Assembly: GCA_028820405.1 (NCBI GenBank)
Contig: JAPPJI010000026.1
Coordinates: 1 to 55,925, forward strand
DNA: 55,925 nucleotides
Direction: 5' to 3'
Source: Candidatus Kaiserbacteria bacterium
Lineage (GTDB): Bacteria; Patescibacteriota; Minisyncoccia; Phycocordibacterales; JABAAK01
Shown: one piece after another, positions 20,648 through 29,944 of the stretch
How the letters are laid out: every line of letters begins with the position of its first letter
Numbering within the stretch: the first letter of the stretch is position 1
The notes under the pieces: generated by a model
The model's input: only the letters and a program-made list of their open reading frames with translations
Told to the model about the DNA's origin: nothing
Database searches by the model: none
Made by a program: the position numbers and the translations under genes

Positions 20648-20883
20648 GTGTGGAGAACGAGGGGGAATTGACCGTGACACCGTCTTGAAAACCGGTGTAA
20701 AACTGGTGGACGACGGCACCGTTTTCCACACCACTAAACGTATCTGTGCAGATATCCAGAACCTGCCGAATAACATCCACCCCTTCTTCCACACCCTGAT
20801 CGTGTAAAAAACATAACAATAGAAACCCAGCACACTGACAATCCACTTTTACCCTATACTAAAAATAATAATAAATTTAATAT
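20648..20883. promoter_or_regulatory. candidate oriC: dnaA-dnaN intergenic region
   Basis: DnaA-box-like TGTGGAGAA (20649-20657), TTTTCCACA (20722-20730), TCTTCCACA (20785-20793), then an AT-rich stretch (AAAAATAATAATAAATTTAATAT) before dnaN. Confidence 0.5.
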
Positions 20884-22002
20884 ATGAAATTCACTGCACA
20901 GACTGATGTACTAAAAAGCATTACCGGGATATTCACCAAAGCTGCAGATAAAACAGCTCTTTCAGAAACCAGCGGTATCTATATTGAGGTTTCCGGTACT
21001 ACGGTTTCATTTAAGATGCATCAGTTTGATTTCTTCATCTCATACACCATCGAAGGAACTGATTGTTCTGACGGAACGATTTTCGTTGCACCGCAGGCAC
21101 TCGACACCGTCATCGTTCCGATCATTGACGCCCTGACAACCATTGAGCTCTCCGGGAGCAAGCTTCTGGTTCGCACGAAGAGTAGTGAGTCTGACCTCTT
21201 TACCCTCTCCCTTGAGGATAGGAATGTGTTTTTAGTTGATACTGCATCAATTGCGGACAAAAAGCCGACGGTTTCATTGCAGCGGGAAGTCGTCATTCGC
21301 GGATTTAAGGATGTACAACATGCTGCAGCGGAAAGTGTGGTGAAGCCGGAGATTGCAAGTGTGTACCTCTACACAAAAGGTGAGACCGTCTACTTCGCTG
21401 CGACAGATGGCTTCAGACTTGCTGAAACTCGCTTCCTTGCAGAGAATGTAGATGCGGACGTTGGTATTATCATCCCGATAAAGAACGTGCAGAAAATCGT
21501 GCGAATTTTAGAAAATAGTGCAGACACTGATGTGCACTTGTTTGTCGAAGGTGACACGGTACACCTTAGGACAGAGACGGTGTATATTCGAACAAGCAGC
21601 GTGCAGGGTACCTTTCCGAACTATGCGGCTATCATCCCCGCATCGTTTGCCGCTGAAATCACCGTTATCAAAAAAGACATCCTCAACTTTCTGAAAAAAG
21701 CCCGCCTTTTTTCGAATAAATTAAACCGTCTCTCATTTGGTGTGCATGACGAAAAAAATATATTCCTGTCGTTCAGCAATGAAACAGCCGGTTCTACAAA
21801 AAACATCATTGCCGCTTCGGTGAAAGGGCAGGTTACCGCCTTTCCGTCATTCAACTACCTTTTTGTCAGTGACGCACTTTCCGTTATCCCCGATGATCGG
21901 GTTGTGCTTAAATTAGTTGATGACAGCACAAAGCCGCTCACTATCTGCGGTGCAACGGACACGTCACTGATCACCATCGTCTCACCGCTTCTTGAGGAAT
22001 AG
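20884..22002 (+). CDS. dnaN: DNA polymerase III beta sliding clamp
   Basis: MKFTAQTDVLKSITGIFTKAADK...; ATDGFRLAETR; position after dnaA. Confidence 0.95.
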   Translation: MKFTAQTDVLKSITGIFTKAADKTALSETSGIYIEVSGTTVSFKMHQFDFFISYTIEGTDCSDGTIFVAPQALDTVIVPIIDALTTIELSGSKLLVRTKSSESDLFTLSLEDRNVFLVDTASIADKKPTVSLQREVVIRGFKDVQHAAAESVVKPEIASVYLYTKGETVYFAATDGFRLAETRFLAENVDADVGIIIPIKNVQKIVRILENSADTDVHLFVEGDTVHLRTETVYIRTSSVQGTFPNYAAIIPASFAAEITVIKKDILNFLKKARLFSNKLNRLSFGVHDEKNIFLSFSNETAGSTKNIIAASVKGQVTAFPSFNYLFVSDALSVIPDDRVVLKLVDDSTKPLTICGATDTSLITIVSPLLEE

Positions 22003-22006
22003 TTCG

Positions 22007-24355
22007 CTATCGATCAAATACCCGTTCTATGTCGTAGGTTTCTTCAGCAAGGTAGATACCGTCATCGGTGATGGCAATGATTTGTATGGTCACCTCACGG
22101 TCTCCGGGGTCAACATCCTTCGGTTCAAAGAAAAAGATCGGGTCTCCGTCTTTTTCTGCGTAGAAGGTGTCGTTGTAGTAGATTTCATAGGTCGGGTTAT
22201 CCAGACCGATCGCATTCGCCCTGACAAGTGTCGGCTGGGTTGCTGAAAGTGTATTTCGCTGTTTTGGTGTTTCTATGTAGAATATCCTCTCATTGACGGT
22301 CACATTCTCATACTTTCCGATATCACTCTCGTTGAGCCAGTCCTGTACGCCGAATTCCCAGTTTTCATACTGCGGATCTTGTTCGGGGTCTTCGGTCGGC
22401 TTGGTCGGGTTGTCTTTGCTGATGTAGTGGAGGATTGCGTGCTGCTCGTCGTGGTCGATAAAGCCTCGGACAATGTCCGGCGTGTCCGGTGAGGTCACGG
22501 GTATGTTCGGGGTGAAGGAGGTGTATCGCTTGCCGTACGTGTTGATAGCGGTGGTTATGACATCCCGGAACAGGGGGGCGAGTGAGAAACCGACGGCGTT
22601 GTTTTCCAAGACACCGTTGTCTGAGTTCCCGGCCCAGATGAGGGCGACGATGTTGGGTGAGTATCCGACGATCCAGATGTCACGGGAGTTGTTCGTTGTT
22701 CCGGTCTTGACCGCAACTGATCCGTCGTCAATGTTGAGCGGTGAATGTCTGCCGAATGTCTGCGACCGTGCATTGTCGTCTGAGAGAATGTCGGTGATGT
22801 CTCGCACGACTGATGTGCTGAGAATACGTTTTCTGATCGTCGGCTGCATCGACTCTTTTTTCCAGGTGTAGGGGACAAAGATGCCTTCGTTGGCAAAGAC
22901 ATTGTATGCCTGTGCAAGTTCAAGCGGGGTGATGTCGGTGCTTCCGAGTGCGAGACTAAGACCGTAGTGTTCGGGCTGCTCGGTGATTGAGGTAATCCCC
23001 ATTTTCTTGGCGAGGCTGATGGTTTCCGGGATACCGGCGAGGTAGAGGGCTTTCACTGCGGGTATGTTGACTGATGAAGCGAGTGCATTACGGAGTGAGA
23101 CCGGTCCTGAGAACCGACCGGTGTAGTTGAAAGGGGAATAGCATCCGTCACTCGTTGTCTCAAACAGGTCTTCATCACATGATTCGCTGAATTGTGTTTG
23201 GACATCATAGACGACGGTCTCCGGCCGCAGCCCTTTTTCAAATGCCTGTGCGTAGACGATTGGCTTGAAGGTGGAACCGGGTTGCCGCAGTGAGGTGGTG
23301 AGGTTAACACTGCCGTCGATGTCGCTGTCGAAAAAGTCTCTCGATCCGATCATGGTGAGAATCTCTCCGGTATTCGCGAGGAGTACCAGAGCCGCGATGT
23401 TGTCAGCTCCGTGTTTTTCTTCAAGTGCCGGTGCGAATGCCTGAATCTGTTCCTCAATTTCTTGCTGCATTGCAAGGTCAAGTGTTGTCCGGATTTCCTT
23501 CCCTTCAAGCGGTTTCATACTCGGTCCGTACTCACGCTCGAGGATTTCTTTGACAAAGAAGACAAAGTGGGGTGCTTTGATAGAAAAGACATCGCGGCTC
23601 TGGAAATGAACATTTTCCCGTTTTGCTGTTTCATATTCGTCACGGGTGATCCTGCCTTGATCAAGCATGAGTCCGAGAACGCGATTTTTCCGTTCTTCAA
23701 GCAGTTTTTTGTTCGATCCGTATGGTGAGTAGAAGGTCGGGGCATTCGGTATGGCGGCGAGGTACGCTGCTTCAGCAATCGTTGCCTCATTCGGGTCTTT
23801 TCCGAAAAAAGCGCTGCTTGCCTCAGCGACACCGTACGAGACACCGCCGTAGGGGATGGTGTTGAGGTATATTTCAAGAATCTCCTCTTTGCTCAAACGC
23901 TCTTCAAGTTTGAGAGCGAGGAACATTTCCTTTATTTTTCTCGTCACCTTCTTCTCGCTGGTGAGGAATATGTTTTTAATGACCTGCTGGGTGATGGTTG
24001 ATCCGCCCTGACTGAATGATCCTGACTTGATGTTGTTCCAGACCGCTCTGGCAAATGCTTCCGGTCGAATTCCTTTGTGCTGGAAGAAGAGATCATCTTC
24101 GATGGCGATTGTTGCGTTGATGATGTGCGGGGACACCTCATTGATGGGAGTGAAGAGCCGCTTTTCATCTTCGGAGAAATCAAAGAGAAATTCATCATTT
24201 CGATCGACAACAATGATTGATTGTTTTGATGAGATGGTGTCGATTTCAGTTGCCGGAAGTGCGGTGAAGGTGTAGAAGAGGACGAGGTAGCCGACGGTGA
24301 TGAAAAAGAGGGAGAGGAGGGTGAGGAATATATTTTGTAAATGTCGAAACGTCAT
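22007..24355 (-). CDS. penicillin-binding protein 1A-type transglycosylase/transpeptidase
   Basis: IAIEDDLFFQHKGI, GGSTITQQVIKN, RQPGSTFKPIVYAQAF, SSVNIPAVKAL, VKTGTTNNSRDIW. Confidence 0.96.
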   Translation of the reverse strand: MTFRHLQNIFLTLLSLFFITVGYLVLFYTFTALPATEIDTISSKQSIIVVDRNDEFLFDFSEDEKRLFTPINEVSPHIINATIAIEDDLFFQHKGIRPEAFARAVWNNIKSGSFSQGGSTITQQVIKNIFLTSEKKVTRKIKEMFLALKLEERLSKEEILEIYLNTIPYGGVSYGVAEASSAFFGKDPNEATIAEAAYLAAIPNAPTFYSPYGSNKKLLEERKNRVLGLMLDQGRITRDEYETAKRENVHFQSRDVFSIKAPHFVFFVKEILEREYGPSMKPLEGKEIRTTLDLAMQQEIEEQIQAFAPALEEKHGADNIAALVLLANTGEILTMIGSRDFFDSDIDGSVNLTTSLRQPGSTFKPIVYAQAFEKGLRPETVVYDVQTQFSESCDEDLFETTSDGCYSPFNYTGRFSGPVSLRNALASSVNIPAVKALYLAGIPETISLAKKMGITSITEQPEHYGLSLALGSTDITPLELAQAYNVFANEGIFVPYTWKKESMQPTIRKRILSTSVVRDITDILSDDNARSQTFGRHSPLNIDDGSVAVKTGTTNNSRDIWIVGYSPNIVALIWAGNSDNGVLENNAVGFSLAPLFRDVITTAINTYGKRYTSFTPNIPVTSPDTPDIVRGFIDHDEQHAILHYISKDNPTKPTEDPEQDPQYENWEFGVQDWLNESDIGKYENVTVNERIFYIETPKQRNTLSATQPTLVRANAIGLDNPTYEIYYNDTFYAEKDGDPIFFFEPKDVDPGDREVTIQIIAITDDGIYLAEETYDIERVFDR

Positions 24356-24852
24356 GATTTGCGGAGGAGGGAACCTCTCGATGCGAAAAGGTGGGTCAAG
24401 CTGATCGCAATCGCATCATATTCATCATCATACCTCTTTTTTTGATCGAGGGGTAAGAGGCGATGGATCATGCGTGTGATCGTTTCTTTTCCTGCCCGAC
24501 CGTCACCGGCGATGCTTGACTTGATCGTTGACGGTCCGTACTCGGTGACGGGGAGTCCGTGATCTCTTGCAACCAGTATCACCGCACCGCGCATTTCGGA
24601 AACATTCATGGCAGTTTTCTTATTTTTTGAGAAAAACAGCTTCTCAAGTGCAATGCACTCGGGTTTCTGTGTTTCAATGTGGTGCCGAAGCCGGTCACAG
24701 ACAGCGTGGAGCCGGTCAAAGAAGGGGAGGGCTCGGCTGGTCTCAAAACACTCAGAGAAGAGGAGTCCGGTTTTATTCTCCGGTGTCTTCTCAAGAACTG
24801 CAAAACCGCTCCTGTCAAACCCCGGATCTATCCCTAACACCCGCATACTCAT
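24352..24852 (-). CDS. ruvC: crossover junction endodeoxyribonuclease RuvC
   Basis: MRVLGIDPGFDRSGFAVLE, CIALEKLFFSKNKKTA, YDDEYDAIAISLTH. Confidence 0.95.
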   Translation of the reverse strand: MSMRVLGIDPGFDRSGFAVLEKTPENKTGLLFSECFETSRALPFFDRLHAVCDRLRHHIETQKPECIALEKLFFSKNKKTAMNVSEMRGAVILVARDHGLPVTEYGPSTIKSSIAGDGRAGKETITRMIHRLLPLDQKKRYDDEYDAIAISLTHLFASRGSLLRKS

Positions 24853-25385
24853 GCTGTGCGGTTGGTATATACCTGCTGTACATCATCATGATCTTCAAGT
24901 TCGGTGACGAGAAGGCGGAGTTTCTCCGTGTCGTCATCATTGAGGTCAACGGTAGTTGAAGCGGTCACCGATCCGTCGCTTTCTTTGGTGAAGAGCCATG
25001 ATGCTGACCCCGCGCCGTTAATTGTGCTGTTGTGTCGGGAGAGGAGGTGTCGTATTTCTGCCGCGGTGCGGTTCTTGTTATCGGTGAGTGTTTCGATGAG
25101 TATGGCACAGCCGCCGGGGCCGAATGTTTCATAGGTGATCCCCTGCATTGCCTGGGTGTCTGCGCTGGCACCGCGGTCAATGGCTCGTTGGATATTGTCA
25201 GCGGACATATTTACCGCTTTCGCCTGTTTGATTGCCGATTTGAGACCGGGGCTTTGCACATTACCGTCACACTGCTTTGACTCGGTGATGAGGAGTTTGA
25301 CCATTTTGCCGAACACCTTGCTCTTCTGTGCATCGGTTCCTGCCTTCCGATGCTTTATCTTCGACCACTTATTATGTCCTGCCAT
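24849..25385 (-). CDS. YebC/PmpR family regulator
   Basis: MAGHNKWSKIKHRKAGTDAQKSKVFGK, AIDRGASADTQ; start 25385 is 7 nt after TATACT. Confidence 0.94.
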   Translation of the reverse strand: MAGHNKWSKIKHRKAGTDAQKSKVFGKMVKLLITESKQCDGNVQSPGLKSAIKQAKAVNMSADNIQRAIDRGASADTQAMQGITYETFGPGGCAILIETLTDNKNRTAAEIRHLLSRHNSTINGAGSASWLFTKESDGSVTASTTVDLNDDDTEKLRLLVTELEDHDDVQQVYTNRTA

Positions 25386-25449
25386 TGGTGGTAGTATATA
25401 AATAGAAAATCGAAACGACAACAAATATACCCATCAAGGAGGAAAAGAT

Positions 25450-25869
25450 ATGAGTATGGTCGGTAGTTGTTTTGTTGATGAACATTTCGTGAGTGTATCA
25501 GACGCCACCCTTATCAAAGTCGGCAGAAAGATGGTAGACTTTTTGTTAGATGATCGACTTGCGGGTGAATCAGTGTTAAACCTTTCAGAAGAGCGGGGCA
25601 TGCTTCTCTATTTTTCAGAACGATGTCGTCGACGTTATGGTGTGTTCGTGAGAGATGGAGTTCAGGGTGTGTTTTCTTTCTCATGCCACGCTTCTCGCAA
25701 ACGTTGTGAAGAGCGGGAGGAGGAGATTGCCCACAACCTTTTTCTGTTGATTTGCGACGCTGTTGATGCGGAATATGCTGATCGTTTTGCAAGCCGAAGA
25801 GTATACCTCCAAATCCTCCACCACATAGTTTACGTTCTTGGTGTGCCGAGGTGGGGGAAACCGACATGA
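25450..25869 (+). CDS. hypothetical protein (139 aa)
   Basis: ORF with strong SD (AAGGAGGAAAAGATATG) and a terminator downstream. Confidence 0.65.
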   Translation: MSMVGSCFVDEHFVSVSDATLIKVGRKMVDFLLDDRLAGESVLNLSEERGMLLYFSERCRRRYGVFVRDGVQGVFSFSCHASRKRCEEREEEIAHNLFLLICDAVDAEYADRFASRRVYLQILHHIVYVLGVPRWGKPT

Positions 25870-25872
25870 CAA

Positions 25873-25905
25873 GAGGGGCGGAATGATTCCGCCCCTTTAT
25901 TTTTG
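25873..25905 (+). terminator. Intrinsic terminator
   Basis: GGGGCGGA atga TTCCGCCCC TTTATTTTT. Confidence 0.8.
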
Positions 25906-25914
25906 CATTGCGGG

Positions 25915-26072
25915 ATAAAAATGGGGGTATGAACGGTGCGTCCATACCCCCTCATCGTCACCGTGGTGTTGGCAAGGCACCGTGGTGTCGGGACGAAACG
26001 AGAGGTGATAATAGCCCACCACCTCCCGCTGTCTGTTCCTTTTCCGTGCCGAAGCTGGTACGGAACCCAGAC
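25915..26072 (-). ncRNA. putative small RNA B1 (novel, ~155 nt)
   Basis: Minus strand: -10 TATGAT (26079-26084); outer GCTGTGTCTG...CAGACAGC; direct repeat ACACCACGGTG x2; terminator GGGGGTATGG acgcaccgtt CATACCCCC ATTTTTA. Confidence 0.5.
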
Positions 26073-26092
26073 ACAGCTATCATATCACAAAA

Positions 26093-26175
26093 GAAAAAAT
26101 GAGGTACGAACTAATGTCCGTACCTCGTTCACTCCCCTAATGAGTGTTTGCCTCTCCGCTCCCTCGCGAGGAGAC
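26093..26175 (-). ncRNA. putative small RNA B2 (novel, ~80 nt)
   Basis: Minus strand: -10 TATACT (26182-26187); CTCCTCGCGAGGGAG and CACTC/GAGTG hairpins; terminator GAGGTACG gacattagtt CGTACCTC ATTTTTT. Confidence 0.55.
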
Positions 26176-26220
26176 GATAGTAGTATACACAGAAAAACAG
26201 GCTGCAAGTATCAAGACCTG

Positions 26221-27204
26221 CTATCTGACAGACCGAAGGTATGAGACTCCCTTTTTTGTGATGCTTCGTCCTCGCGGTGTTCGGTCAAGGAACCCGACCT
26301 GTATTAAGAACGGTTCGTACACTTCTTCAATGGTTTCCGGGTCTTCAGACAGTGTTGTCGCAAGTGCCTTGATGCCGACCGGTCCGCCGTTGAAGACGGT
26401 GTTGATCGTCTCAAGCACGGATCGGTCCTCATTTGTCAGACCGTACGCATCAATATCCCGTTCGGTGAGTGCCTGCTTGACGATGTCGGCGGAGATGTCT
26501 TTTTCGTGCACCTGTGCGTAGTCACGAACTCGCTTGAGGAGGTAATTGGCGATTCTCGGCGTGTTCCGAGATCGCTTTGCAATCTCTCGCACTGCCTCGT
26601 CGTCCGGGGGAGAAGTTTCAAGAACGGCGGCAGACCGTTTCAGGATCTGTGCAATTTCACCATCGCTATATGGTGCGAGCTTGAGAGTGCCGCCGGAGAA
26701 TCGTGTTCTCAGCGGTGTTGAGAGTTTTCCCGCCTGAGTTGTTGCGGCGATGATAACGATGGGCGGAAGGTCAAAAGTGACGGATTGTGCCGCCGGTCCT
26801 TTGCCGAGCATGACCGAGACAGTACCGCTCTCCATGATGGGGTAGAGTGATTCTTCGATGTTTTTCTTGAGTCGATGAATTTCGTCGATGAAGAGGACGC
26901 CGCCGTTTTCAAGTGTTGAGGCGAGTGAAGCGATGTCGCCGACCCGCTCGATCATGGGACCCGAGGCGGTTTGTATGGGGACGCCGAGTATGGATCCGAT
27001 GATGTAGGCGAGGGTTGTTTTTCCGAGCCCTGCCGGTCCGTAGAGGAGAATGTGTTCAGGCATCTGTCCCCGCTGCTTTGCCGCACTGATCAGGACGTCA
27101 AGGTTTTTCTTTACCTTCTCCTGACCGATGTAGTCGTCCCACGTCTTGGGGCGGAGGAGGCTGTCGAGTGAGTGTTCGAGCGGTGTCTCTTGAGATGTGC
27201 TCAT
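26221..27204 (-). CDS. ruvB: Holliday junction DNA helicase RuvB
   Basis: LRPKTWDDYIGQEKVKKNL, LLYGPAGLGKTTLAYIIG, LFIDEIHRL, FLDRTPRGR. Confidence 0.97.
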   Translation of the reverse strand: MSTSQETPLEHSLDSLLRPKTWDDYIGQEKVKKNLDVLISAAKQRGQMPEHILLYGPAGLGKTTLAYIIGSILGVPIQTASGPMIERVGDIASLASTLENGGVLFIDEIHRLKKNIEESLYPIMESGTVSVMLGKGPAAQSVTFDLPPIVIIAATTQAGKLSTPLRTRFSGGTLKLAPYSDGEIAQILKRSAAVLETSPPDDEAVREIAKRSRNTPRIANYLLKRVRDYAQVHEKDISADIVKQALTERDIDAYGLTNEDRSVLETINTVFNGGPVGIKALATTLSEDPETIEEVYEPFLIQVGFLDRTPRGRSITKKGVSYLRSVR

Positions 27205-28877
27205 ATACCCAATCCTAACACCCGATCCAGTTCACTCAATGAAGAGATGCCGGTCACCACCTTATACACGCCGTCATCTTCAATTGACGGAAGGTTTTGT
27301 TCCTGAATCGCCTTACTCAACTCGGTGATGCTGTTGTTCTGCTCGTACACTGAGCGAAGGTTGTCATCCATTTCAAACATGCCGTAGACACCGATACGTC
27401 CTTTGTAGCCGTTTGTACACTTAGTGCATGACTCGCTCGCTTTCCCCACCTTCCTAATGCCGTCCGGTGTGAGGTTTTCTGATCGGTATCCCTCAGGCAT
27501 CTTATCAATCAACGCCCGTATCTTCTCCTTCTGCTCGTCAGTGATCTCGTCGATCTCTGAGCAGTGCGGGCAGAGTTTTCTGAGTAATCGCTGGGCAATG
27601 ACAATGTTTACCGATCGGGAGAATGTTTGCGGGTCGATACCGAACTGTTCGAGTCGGGAGAATGCACCGATTGCGTTGTTGGTGTGCATGGTGGAGAGGA
27701 CAAGGTGACCGGTGAGCGATGCCTGGGTCGCAATGTTGGCGACCTCCTCATCTCTGATCTCGCCGACAAGGATGATGTCCGGGTCTTGGCGAAGAATGGT
27801 TCTCAAACCCGATGCGAAGGTGTACTCATCATCGGTTTGTGTCTGGACGATTCCGGAGAGTCGGTATTCAATAGGATTTTCAATAGTGATAACTTTTACC
27901 TCCTCACTCTTTGCAACGTTGAGGAGGGAATAAAGGGTGGTCGTTTTCCCTGAGCCGGTCGGTCCGGTGGTGAGGATCATGCCGTTCGGCTTTCTCACCT
28001 GTCGCTTGAACAACTCAAGTGCGACGGGGTGCAGTCCGAGGTGCTCAATATCTTTAATGACATTTTCAGGATCAAGGATTCTTGCGACAAAAGAACCCCC
28101 TTTTTCTTCCGGGATAACGGAAGATCGGACGCTGATAGTTCGGCCGGGGAGGTGGACAACAAATCCGCCGTCCTGTGCACCCTTTGAGGTGATTTTCATG
28201 TTTGAGAGGAGCTTCATGCGGATGAGCACCTGAGAGAACTCTTTTTCTTTCAGTTCGATAATATCGGTCAGGACGCCGTCAATGCGGTACCGAATCACAC
28301 CACCGGTCATGGACGGCTCCATATGGATGTCGGATGCTTCAATGGCAATGGCGGTTGAGACAATGTATTCAACGCTTTTTGATATCTTTTTTGACCAACT
28401 CATCGTTCCGAAATCTTTGAATAGTTCGTGAACCGCTTCAATGGAGTGGATATTTTTTGCCGCCGCTTCAAGGTCTTCGTTTGAAATGAGGAGGGTGCCG
28501 GGTTTTGTCTCGCTCGTTGCGACAATGTCCCGGTACGATTCCCAGATTTGCCGTATGGTTTTCATTGATGTGATTGAGAGTTTGCTGTCATATCCGCGGC
28601 CCTCAAGATCACGGATTACCTCTGCCAGTTTCTGGTTGCCGGGCTCATGTGCCGCAATGTGCAGAACCCCTTTGATTCGTCCGTAGACCGCCATCACCGC
28701 CTCCTGTGCATCTGCCTCCTTTACAAGCTGCAGGGCAGTCGGATTGACACTGATGTCCTCTATGTGGACGATGGGGAGTTTGTATTTTTCTGACAAAAAT
28801 TGTGTGAGGCGCTCATCTTCTTCCGCATTATGTTCTTTTATCTTCTGATTGAGTATCTGCGTTGCACCGGTATTCAT
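27201..28877 (-). CDS. type IV pilus/type II secretion ATPase (PilB/GspE)
   Basis: GMILTTGPTGSGKTTTLYSLL, LRQDPDIILVGEIRDEEVANIATQASLTGHLVLSTMHTN, tetracysteine CPHC...CTKC. Confidence 0.96.
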   Translation of the reverse strand: MNTGATQILNQKIKEHNAEEDERLTQFLSEKYKLPIVHIEDISVNPTALQLVKEADAQEAVMAVYGRIKGVLHIAAHEPGNQKLAEVIRDLEGRGYDSKLSITSMKTIRQIWESYRDIVATSETKPGTLLISNEDLEAAAKNIHSIEAVHELFKDFGTMSWSKKISKSVEYIVSTAIAIEASDIHMEPSMTGGVIRYRIDGVLTDIIELKEKEFSQVLIRMKLLSNMKITSKGAQDGGFVVHLPGRTISVRSSVIPEEKGGSFVARILDPENVIKDIEHLGLHPVALELFKRQVRKPNGMILTTGPTGSGKTTTLYSLLNVAKSEEVKVITIENPIEYRLSGIVQTQTDDEYTFASGLRTILRQDPDIILVGEIRDEEVANIATQASLTGHLVLSTMHTNNAIGAFSRLEQFGIDPQTFSRSVNIVIAQRLLRKLCPHCSEIDEITDEQKEKIRALIDKMPEGYRSENLTPDGIRKVGKASESCTKCTNGYKGRIGVYGMFEMDDNLRSVYEQNNSITELSKAIQEQNLPSIEDDGVYKVVTGISSLSELDRVLGLGI

Positions 28878-28948
28878 ATCTCCATTGTATGGTACTTGCT
28901 GAGATTGGCGGTGCGGTGTGTTGATACCACTTTACCAGGTATTAATAA

Positions 28949-29230
28949 TTATCGTACCAATGATACTATTAATGATATTATTGCTGCAATCGCAATAATG
29001 AAGGTTGACGCTGTTGGGACAAAAAATTTCCAGTTACGGAAATATTTTTCATATGCCGCTATCTTTTGTGTTTTATTATTTTCTTCTATCATTTCGCCAC
29101 AAGTATTCTTAACCATGTCTACCACATCACCTGAATCGCACACAACATCTATTATTCTCTGTCGTGTTACTTCAGAGTTTAGTAAGCCAGAAAACTGATT
29201 TATTTCTATTTTTTCAATCTCTTTTCCCAT
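28949..29230 (-). CDS. small C-terminal-TM hypothetical protein
   Basis: 93-aa ORF overlapping the upstream 67-aa ORF; C-terminal hydrophobic helix. Confidence 0.5.
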   Translation of the reverse strand: MGKEIEKIEINQFSGLLNSEVTRQRIIDVVCDSGDVVDMVKNTCGEMIEENNKTQKIAAYEKYFRNWKFFVPTASTFIIAIAAIISLIVSLVR

Positions 29231-29417
29231 ACCTGTCCTTCAACTCAACATTACCATCTTCGTATAATTTTTGTACAAGATAGAGAGCAAAGTTTAATGT
29301 CTGTTCACGGTCTTTAAATTGATAGTTTTGAGTCATCTCGTCCAAGGTTTTCAATGCCCCGTTTGAGTATGTTATCGTAAACTTTTCTTTCTCATCTTGT
29401 TTAGTGTTTGTGTTCAT
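29214..29417 (-). CDS. small hypothetical protein (67 aa)
   Basis: ATG preceded by TATACT with 6-nt spacing (29424-29429); translationally coupled to the 93-aa ORF. Confidence 0.55.
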   Translation of the reverse strand: MNTNTKQDEKEKFTITYSNGALKTLDEMTQNYQFKDREQTLNFALYLVQKLYEDGNVELKDRYGKRD

Positions 29418-29506
29418 ATCACAAGTATATCACACGCCAATAATGTAGCATCAGTATGAGGGTGTCAAGGAGTGGTTGGTGGGTGAGAAAATGGTACGAT
29501 GTGCGT

Positions 29507-29944
29507 ATGACGGTAGTAATTACAACCATGGATCAGATGAAAACGTATGCCGGTGACCTCCTGCAGGCGTTGCGACGATTCCGCACCAAGGATTCAACAA
29601 CCTTTCTCACCCTTGAAGGACCGCTCGGGGCAGGGAAAACAACCCTCGTTCAGCACCTCGCATCCTTGCTCGGTGTTTCGGTACCGGTCACCAGCCCCAC
29701 CTTCACCCTTCGGTCAGAGTATGAAACGACTGATGCACTGTTTCAATCACTGGTGCACATTGATGCGTACCGTATTGAAGGTGACCGTGACGGAGCGACT
29801 CTTGGCTGGCATGACCTCTCTTGCAACGGTGAAATGTTGGTTGCTGTTGAATGGCCGGAGCGCGTGCAATCGTTCCTGCCGGAGCATCGATATGACGTTA
29901 CCATCACCCTTGATGGCGATACTCGTACTATCACCGCACCATGA
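29507..29944 (+). CDS. tsaE: tRNA threonylcarbamoyladenosine biosynthesis ATPase TsaE
   Basis: TLEGPLGAGKTTLVQHLASLLG...VTSPTFTLRSEY...HIDAYR. Confidence 0.93.
   Translation: MTVVITTMDQMKTYAGDLLQALRRFRTKDSTTFLTLEGPLGAGKTTLVQHLASLLGVSVPVTSPTFTLRSEYETTDALFQSLVHIDAYRIEGDRDGATLGWHDLSCNGEMLVAVEWPERVQSFLPEHRYDVTITLDGDTRTITAP

Noticed and set aside
22473-22871. 132-aa plus-strand ORF antisense to the PBP gene
   Set aside because: Sits opposite well-conserved transpeptidase coding sequence; no promoter/ATG arrangement of the window's type
25915-26175. B1/B2 as SRP RNA, tmRNA or RNase P RNA
   Set aside because: No SRP GGAA-type core (CAGGUCCGGAAGGAAGCAG), no tmRNA TTCGA acceptor end, and no RNase P conserved blocks found by eye; a 6S-like role cannot be excluded without folding
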